From Fischerella sp. (GTDB lineage: Bacteria; Cyanobacteriota; Cyanobacteriia; Cyanobacteriales; Nostocaceae): a stretch of DNA of 10,378 nt. The position numbers and the translations under genes were made by a program. The stretch lies in assembly GCA_026419705.1 (NCBI GenBank), contig JANZYY010000146.1, forward strand, positions 1 to 10,378, read 5' to 3'. The notes beneath the pieces are model-generated. The model was not told where the DNA came from and ran no database searches. It worked only from the letters and a program-made list of their open reading frames with translations. Shown here piece after piece: positions 5,925 to 10,378 of the stretch (position 1 is its first letter; each line of letters starts with the position of its first letter).

Positions 5925-8399
5925 ATGAAACCGCGTCCTCTACAATTGTGGCTCCTCAGCGGCAATATGTTTTTGTTTGCGTATTGTTGCAAGCCAACAC
6001 CAGCACAAATTGTTCCGGATGCGACGCTACCAGTAGACTCTGCTGTCACTCAACAAGGAAATACTAGCAGAATAGAAGGAGGAACAACAGTTGGTACGAA
6101 TTTATTCCACAGTTTTGATTCGTTTTCTATCCCCACTGACAGCACAGCCTTTTTCAACAATACTTTGGATATTCAGAACATTATTAGTCGGGTAACGGGA
6201 AAATCTATTTCTAATATTGATGGCTTGATTCAGGCTAACGGTACTGCGAATTTCTTTCTCATCAACCCCAATGGGATCGTCTTTGGCGCTAATGCTAGGT
6301 TAAACGTCGGTGGCTCTTTTTTAGCTAGTACAGCCAATAGTATCAACTTTGCTGATGGCACGCAGTTCAGTACAACTTCTCCTCAAACTACACCGCTGCT
6401 GACTGTCAGTACTCCCATGGGTTTGCAATTGGGACAGAATTCAGGAAGCATAAAGGTACAAGGTACGGGATACGATTTATCTGTTGCGACGCCTAGATTC
6501 TCAGCAATCGTTAAGGGTAGTCGCGCAACTGGTTTGCGGGTGTCGCCGGGAAAAACTCTCGCTTTGGTCGGTGGTGATGTAGAGTTGGAGGGTGGCACGT
6601 TAACGGCCGAACAAGGACGAATTGAGTTAGGTAGTGTAGATAATGGACAGGTGGGTCTTACTCCCATTTCCTCTGGCTTTGTCCTCAATTATCAAGGTGT
6701 AAAAAGTTATCGAGATATTCGCCTATCGCAACAGTCCCTAGCCGATGCTAGTGGTGGTGGTGCTGTTCAGGTACAGGGTAAGAATGTCAGGTTGACTGAT
6801 GGCTCAGTTATTTTGATTCAAAACCAAGGACAGCAACAAGGGGGAAGCATTAGCGTTAATGCGGTTCAATCTTTAGAAGAGAGTGGAACTAACTCAAATG
6901 GCAGACTTAGCAGCGGTTTGCGTAGTGAAACTATAGGAGATGGAACTGGAGCAGATATTGCAATATTCACTCCGATGTTGGCTATTAACAATGGGGGAGC
7001 AATAACGACTCGTTCCTACGGCACTGGGAAGACGGGTAATGTGAGTATCAACGCCTCTGACTCTGTGCAAGTGATTGGGTATTCACCTGTCGATCCTTTT
7101 GTAGAAAGCTTCATCGCTGCTGTCGCGTTCAGTTCTGGAGATGCAGGAGATATCAGTATGTCAACAGGAAAGCTGTCTCTTCTCCAAGGAGGAAGAATAT
7201 TATCTGCAACTTTTAGTACTGGCGATGGTGGAGATGTCAGCGTGAATGCTCGTGATTCCATCGAAGCGATTGGAGTGACAAATAGGTTCTCGCCAAGTAA
7301 TTTGTCTGCTCTCACTTTCAACGGTGGAGATGCTGGAAGGGTGACAATCAACACATCAAAGTTGTTGCTTCGCAATGGAGGAGCAATCAGTACTTCTACG
7401 TTGGATACGGGTGACGCTGGTAGTATTGACATTAATGCTACAGAGTCTGTGGAAGTCAGCGGTAGAGTTCCACAAACAGGTGATTTTAGTATTGTGCGAT
7501 CATCTGCCCCTATTGTAAATGATGCTTTAAAAAGAGCTTTTAAACTACCTCCTGTACCGAAGGGTGTTTCTGGAGATGTGAAAATTAAAACTCAGCGATT
7601 GAAAGTTACAGATGGTGCAAGAATCGATGTCAGAAATGATGGTCCAAGCAATGCTGGGACTTTGTGGGTGGATGCGGACTCTATTATTTTAGAGCGCGAT
7701 GGCGGTATCACTGCTGCCACTGCATCTGGAGAAGGTGGTAATATTCAACTTGTGACACGGGATTTGTTACTGTTGCGTAGCAATAGTTCTATATCTGCTT
7801 CAGCAAATGGTAATGGTAATGGAGGTAACATCAGTATTAATACTCCTTTATTGGTCACTGTCGCCAAAGAAGATAGCGACATCAGTGCTAATTCTGTCAA
7901 TTCTCGTGGAGGTAATGTGAGTATCAATACCTCTGGACTGTTTGGTATCCAGTTGCGTGAGGCATCTACTTCAGATAGTGATATTACTGCTACTGGGGCG
8001 AATTCTGAGTTAAGTGGTAGAGTCAGAATTAACACTCCAGATTTAGACCCCAGTTCTGGATTGGTGGAATTACCGGCTATTCCTATCGATTCTACAAAAC
8101 TAGTGGTACAAGGCTGTCCTGCTAACCAAGGCAATACATTTATTATTACTGGACGTGGCGGCTTACCACCCCTACCAAGCGAAGCACTCCGCACCCAGAA
8201 TACAGTACCGCTTCCTTGGGTGACACTTGAACGTCAGGAGATGGGGAAGTGGGGAGAATTATTACCCAAATCTCAAACCCCAAATCAAATTGTCGAGGCT
8301 ACAGGTTGGGTCGTTAACAAATCTGGTGAATTGGTGCTGACAGCTTCTGCACCCACAACTACGTCTATGGGCTGGCTTACTCCCTCAACTTGTCCTTAA
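5925..8399 (+). CDS. Two-partner-secretion (TpsA, filamentous haemagglutinin-type) exoprotein
   Basis: 824 residues. A signal peptide is visible: MKPRP, a hydrophobic core (LQLWLLSGNMFLFAYCC) and a likely cleavage in the PTPAQ-IVPD region. The TPS/haemagglutination activity domain follows (about 30-160: NLFHSFDSFSIP, IISRVTG, NIDGLIQANG, then NPNGIVFG at 114). This domain targets TpsA proteins through an outer-membrane TpsB (FhaC/ShlB-like) pore. The middle is a Gly/Ser/Thr-rich beta-helix with near repeats (around nt 6970-7080, 7140-7275 and 7330-7460) of the pattern NGGAI-T-TGDAG-I-INATESVEV-G. The C-terminus carries the cyanobacterial CPANQGNTF-ITGRGGLPP motif (Cys731). It probably acts at the cell surface as an adhesin or matrix protein. 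Start: ATG 5925 chosen for its KPR n-region; TTG 5919 is in frame and has AGG 8 nt upstream, adding two residues. No TpsB gene is in the window. It lies 90 nt after the diguanylate cyclase, same strand. Confidence 0.88.
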   Translation: MKPRPLQLWLLSGNMFLFAYCCKPTPAQIVPDATLPVDSAVTQQGNTSRIEGGTTVGTNLFHSFDSFSIPTDSTAFFNNTLDIQNIISRVTGKSISNIDGLIQANGTANFFLINPNGIVFGANARLNVGGSFLASTANSINFADGTQFSTTSPQTTPLLTVSTPMGLQLGQNSGSIKVQGTGYDLSVATPRFSAIVKGSRATGLRVSPGKTLALVGGDVELEGGTLTAEQGRIELGSVDNGQVGLTPISSGFVLNYQGVKSYRDIRLSQQSLADASGGGAVQVQGKNVRLTDGSVILIQNQGQQQGGSISVNAVQSLEESGTNSNGRLSSGLRSETIGDGTGADIAIFTPMLAINNGGAITTRSYGTGKTGNVSINASDSVQVIGYSPVDPFVESFIAAVAFSSGDAGDISMSTGKLSLLQGGRILSATFSTGDGGDVSVNARDSIEAIGVTNRFSPSNLSALTFNGGDAGRVTINTSKLLLRNGGAISTSTLDTGDAGSIDINATESVEVSGRVPQTGDFSIVRSSAPIVNDALKRAFKLPPVPKGVSGDVKIKTQRLKVTDGARIDVRNDGPSNAGTLWVDADSIILERDGGITAATASGEGGNIQLVTRDLLLLRSNSSISASANGNGNGGNISINTPLLVTVAKEDSDISANSVNSRGGNVSINTSGLFGIQLREASTSDSDITATGANSELSGRVRINTPDLDPSSGLVELPAIPIDSTKLVVQGCPANQGNTFIITGRGGLPPLPSEALRTQNTVPLPWVTLERQEMGKWGELLPKSQTPNQIVEATGWVVNKSGELVLTASAPTTTSMGWLTPSTCP

Positions 8400-8464
8400 G
8401 ATACTAAATGAGCGACAGTACTTCAGCACCTTATACTATTGGTTTGCCAAAGCAACTTTGCGGG

Positions 8465-8506
8465 GTTTGTAGTTGGCGCTTTCGCGCTGAAGCGCTCACT
8501 ACAAAC
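8465..8506. repeat. 42-bp interrupted palindrome in the convergent spacer
   Basis: Outer arms GTTTGTAGT (8465-8473) and ACTACAAAC (8498-8506) are perfect reverse complements. Inside, GCGCTT (8476-8481) pairs with AAGCGC (8490-8495) around an 8-nt loop, with one mismatch and one G-U between the stems. It sits 66 nt after the exoprotein stop and about 160 nt past the stop of the convergent CRISPR regulator gene. There is no T-run, so it is not a standard intrinsic terminator, though it could pause or protect either transcript. GC-rich palindromes flanked by GTAGT/ACTAC are common dispersed repeats in cyanobacteria. The rest of 8400-8666 shows no gene I would support. Confidence 0.7.
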
Positions 8507-8666
8507 GATACTTACCCAGCAATTTTGGTTTGGTGGAGTACTATGATTGAAAATCAAGGTATGTTGCAAACATCATATATTAAATTGGTATTACTCAGAA
8601 AACTTGACCCTACTTCTTGATAGACCGCTAACAAACTAGGATGCCTTGATTGAACTGCATTGGACT

Positions 8667-10214
8667 TTAATGTTGGTAAAGCTTCCAAGTTTCTTGGATA
8701 TCTTTGGCTATGCGCGAGCGCAATTCCCCCGGTAATAATACTTCTACCATTGGACCCCAAGCTCTCAATCGCATGATGACAGTGTTATCAATAACATTTT
8801 TCTCGTCTATACGGTAATCAGCCGTATAGTAAGCGTAGGGATAATCTGGACACTCGGGATCTTCTGGTAAATCTTGGAAAATTTCAAGCAGGAGTTTTTC
8901 CTCTTGAGTGTTGGGATGATACTCTTGCATAAACTGCATAAAGTCTTTTTTGTCGTTAATAAACTTGAAAGTTTCGTGACGAAAACTATTTCTAATATAA
9001 CTTTGCGAAAAATCTTGCTGGAAGCGTATTAACATTTTGCGGCTTTCTTTATAGAAATCAAAACCCCAAGCTTTCGCCATTTGTTCTACAATATATTCCG
9101 GCAGAGGAAGCTGATTAATTTCATGGAGTTTTTTTAATTCTGCGGGAATATTTGATTTTTGCCAATCTAATTCTACTAAATCTTGAACCCGGTCTAATCG
9201 ATAATTATACCAGTTGATAGACTTTTTATTTTTCAGAGTTTGACCAAAGGCGCAAAGATAAGTAGCACGTTGAAAATAATAGATACACACTGGATAAACA
9301 ATCCGAGATGCTTCTCTAGATAAGCTGGCACTATCATAAAGAATCTGAATAGGATTTACAGGTACTTTTTCCCAGATCTTTTTCAGTTCATCCTTCCATT
9401 GTCCTACTTTGTCGAGTCCATCTTTGGAAACAACATATTCGACGTGCATCAAAAATCGTTGAATTCCATTGATGGGTTGAAAATAAGTATCAGGAATTTC
9501 TGTGAAATCAACTTGAGGAATATAACAACTTGGCACAGCCAGAGTTTTGCCAATTTCCATGGAAGGAAATGTTTTTACCTTATAATAATGGTCAGGAATA
9601 ATCTCACCTATTTGATTTTTTTGGGGTTCTAACCAACCTAATTCTACTAAAGTAGCAAAGTCATTCTCCTGTAAATTTCTGCGTGTTGTAGCAAACAATC
9701 GACCATCAGGAAATGGTTGAGAATACCTGCGTTTACTGTTTTTGTTATTGGCTTTTGGATATTTATGATTTTGCTTTTTATTCTCAATTTCCGGATTTTT
9801 GCCAGTAGCTAAGAAAATTTCTAAATCGTCTGCATGTATGGAATAAAATTGTAAGAATGATTGCATCCACTCTTGTTTAGGAACTGCCAATTGCGATTCA
9901 AATAACCAATAAGATAATGATTTAGCGCAAGGACAGTCGGGATCGTGAAAGGGAGGTTTTTGATCTCGCGCATTATGATACACTCGCTCATCTGTGTGGA
10001 GTTTTTCTGTTTGGGTAAAAAACTCCTTGTACCAGTCCTCATAGCTAAACCTCTCCCTCAGTCTGACCTTGACTTCATCATCATCCTTGCCGTAAAGCGA
10101 TCGCAAAATCACCCATAATCGTACTGCTTTGGGGAGGTGTTGTTTTAAATTATTGCCCTGAGCCAAAATCTGCAATAGTTCAACTGTTGGAGGATAATCA
10201 AACTGGGGACGCAT
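8667..10214 (-). CDS. WYL-domain transcriptional regulator, CRISPR-associated TIGR03985-like
   Basis: 515 residues from ATG 10214. The start DYPPTVELLQ and KAVRLWVILRSLYG, a winged-helix segment (about 172-210: GRLFATTRRNLQ, LVELGWLE), a WYL-like fold (about 288-351: YPVCIYYFQRATYL, NYRLDRVQDL) and a C-terminal WCX-like end (about 474-514: VIMRLRAW, VEVLLPGELRSRI) match my recollection of TIGR03985, a cyanobacterial family found beside CRISPR-cas genes. WYL proteins usually sense a ligand, often nucleotide-like, and act as regulators. The WYL motif reads TYL, with Trp replaced by Thr. A HDPDCPC motif (about 90-96) could bind metal, and a Lys/Asn-rich linker spans about 139-166. The frame stays open to ATG 10316 (34 more residues), but that start would leave only 12 bp to the divergent gene at 10329 and adds unfamiliar sequence, so I prefer 10214. 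It probably represses the divergent promoter region. Confidence 0.75.
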   Translation of the reverse strand: MRPQFDYPPTVELLQILAQGNNLKQHLPKAVRLWVILRSLYGKDDDEVKVRLRERFSYEDWYKEFFTQTEKLHTDERVYHNARDQKPPFHDPDCPCAKSLSYWLFESQLAVPKQEWMQSFLQFYSIHADDLEIFLATGKNPEIENKKQNHKYPKANNKNSKRRYSQPFPDGRLFATTRRNLQENDFATLVELGWLEPQKNQIGEIIPDHYYKVKTFPSMEIGKTLAVPSCYIPQVDFTEIPDTYFQPINGIQRFLMHVEYVVSKDGLDKVGQWKDELKKIWEKVPVNPIQILYDSASLSREASRIVYPVCIYYFQRATYLCAFGQTLKNKKSINWYNYRLDRVQDLVELDWQKSNIPAELKKLHEINQLPLPEYIVEQMAKAWGFDFYKESRKMLIRFQQDFSQSYIRNSFRHETFKFINDKKDFMQFMQEYHPNTQEEKLLLEIFQDLPEDPECPDYPYAYYTADYRIDEKNVIDNTVIMRLRAWGPMVEVLLPGELRSRIAKDIQETWKLYQH

Positions 10215-10246
10215 ATACCTTGAGTTTCTTTGAGCTTGGTAATAAC

Positions 10247-10309
10247 TCCAATTTATTCCAACTTGGAAAACTCCCTTTCCATATCTATGCGATAGTGAGA
10301 CTATTCCAA
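10247..10309. promoter_or_regulatory. Candidate operator: TTCCAA-C-TTGGAA palindrome with extra half-sites
   Basis: A perfect 13-bp palindrome (10256-10268) sits between the regulator start (10214) and the divergent gene (10329). The core TCCAA recurs as direct half-sites at 10247-10251 (10 bp before, one helical turn) and 10305-10309. A weak rightward promoter, TTGGAA (10263-10268) and TATGCG (10286-10291), would overlap the right half of the palindrome, a layout expected for repression. Binding by the adjacent WYL regulator is inference from position. If translation really begins at 10316, the site would be inside the coding region. Confidence 0.35.
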
Positions 10310-10328
10310 AACACATCCATAATCATCT

Positions 10329-10378
10329 ATGCATAGCTACCAGCTGAAACTAGAAGGCGAGGTATTACGAGTTGGATT
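10329..10378 (+). CDS. N-terminus of a divergent gene, possibly CRISPR-associated Csx3
   Basis: ATG 10329 opens a frame that stays open to the right edge (16 codons plus 2 nt). It reads MHSYQLKLEGEVLRVG. The pattern x-Y-x-(6)-GE-x-LRVG resembles, from memory, the start of cyanobacterial Csx3 proteins. Csx3 (Crn3) degrades the cyclic tetra-adenylate messenger of type III CRISPR systems and in cyanobacteria is often fused to an AAA domain. Position, divergent from a TIGR03985-like regulator, fits a CRISPR locus. Sixteen residues cannot prove identity, and no Shine-Dalgarno is evident, so the coding call is moderate and the name tentative. Confidence 0.4.
   Translation, partial: MHSYQLKLEGEVLRVG

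Noticed and set aside
7745..8194. 149-codon antisense ORF (and similar ones at 6383-6688 and 7016-7432) in the exoprotein gene
   Set aside because: Their repetitive LTLPP-like composition is the mirror of the Gly/Ser/Asn-rich beta-helix repeats on the plus strand.
8408..8620. 70-codon plus-strand ORF after the exoprotein gene
   Set aside because: It runs straight through the 42-bp palindrome, has no Shine-Dalgarno or recognisable domain, and its amino-acid composition looks like translated non-coding sequence.

Overview
The window reads as chromosomal DNA of a cyanobacterium, probably a filamentous or multicellular one. Evidence: eight exact copies of the cyanobacterial octamer GCGATCGC (HIP1; starts at 781, 1016, 1774, 2332, 3935, 5104, 5797 and 10097), heptameric short tandem repeats between genes, and a gene set typical of such genomes: a caspase-like protein, a multi-sensor diguanylate cyclase with an ethylene-receptor-like membrane domain, a haemagglutinin-type two-partner-secretion exoprotein, and a CRISPR-associated WYL regulator. 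The order above HIP1 level is inference; no taxonomic marker gene is present.

Layout: (1) 1-1917, minus: a caspase-family (peptidase C14 / orthocaspase) gene that runs off the left edge; its catalytic His is replaced by Tyr while the Cys is kept. (2) 1918-2217: a spacer with a long imperfect inverted repeat. (3) 2218-3246, minus: a two-domain VOC (glyoxalase-fold) protein with a degenerate metal site. (4) 3247-3623: the divergent spacer, with tandem heptamers and a good sigma70-type promoter facing right. (5) 3624-5834, plus: a sensor diguanylate cyclase (ETR1-like membrane domain, PAS, PAS, GAF, GGDEF) whose membrane domain lacks both copper ligands used for ethylene binding. (6) 5925-8399, plus: a secreted TpsA-type exoprotein with beta-helix repeats, behind its own candidate promoter. 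(7) 8400-8666: a convergent spacer with a 42-bp palindrome. (8) 8667-10214 (open frame to 10316), minus: a WYL-domain regulator resembling the cyanobacterial CRISPR-associated TIGR03985 family. (9) 10215-10328: a divergent control region with a perfect 13-bp palindrome. (10) 10329 onward, plus: the first 16 codons of a divergent gene whose start resembles Csx3.

The genes do not form one operon. Three themes are visible: a caspase-type protein, a c-di-GMP synthase followed on the same strand by a secreted adhesin-like protein (a plausible but unproven surface-attachment pairing), and the edge of a CRISPR locus, probably type III, lying to the right. The points most worth a second look are three proteins recognisable by family whose signature ligand or catalytic residues have been replaced (caspase, ETR-like domain, VOC), and the putative operator next to the CRISPR regulator. 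No CRISPR array, tRNA, rRNA or transposase was seen.
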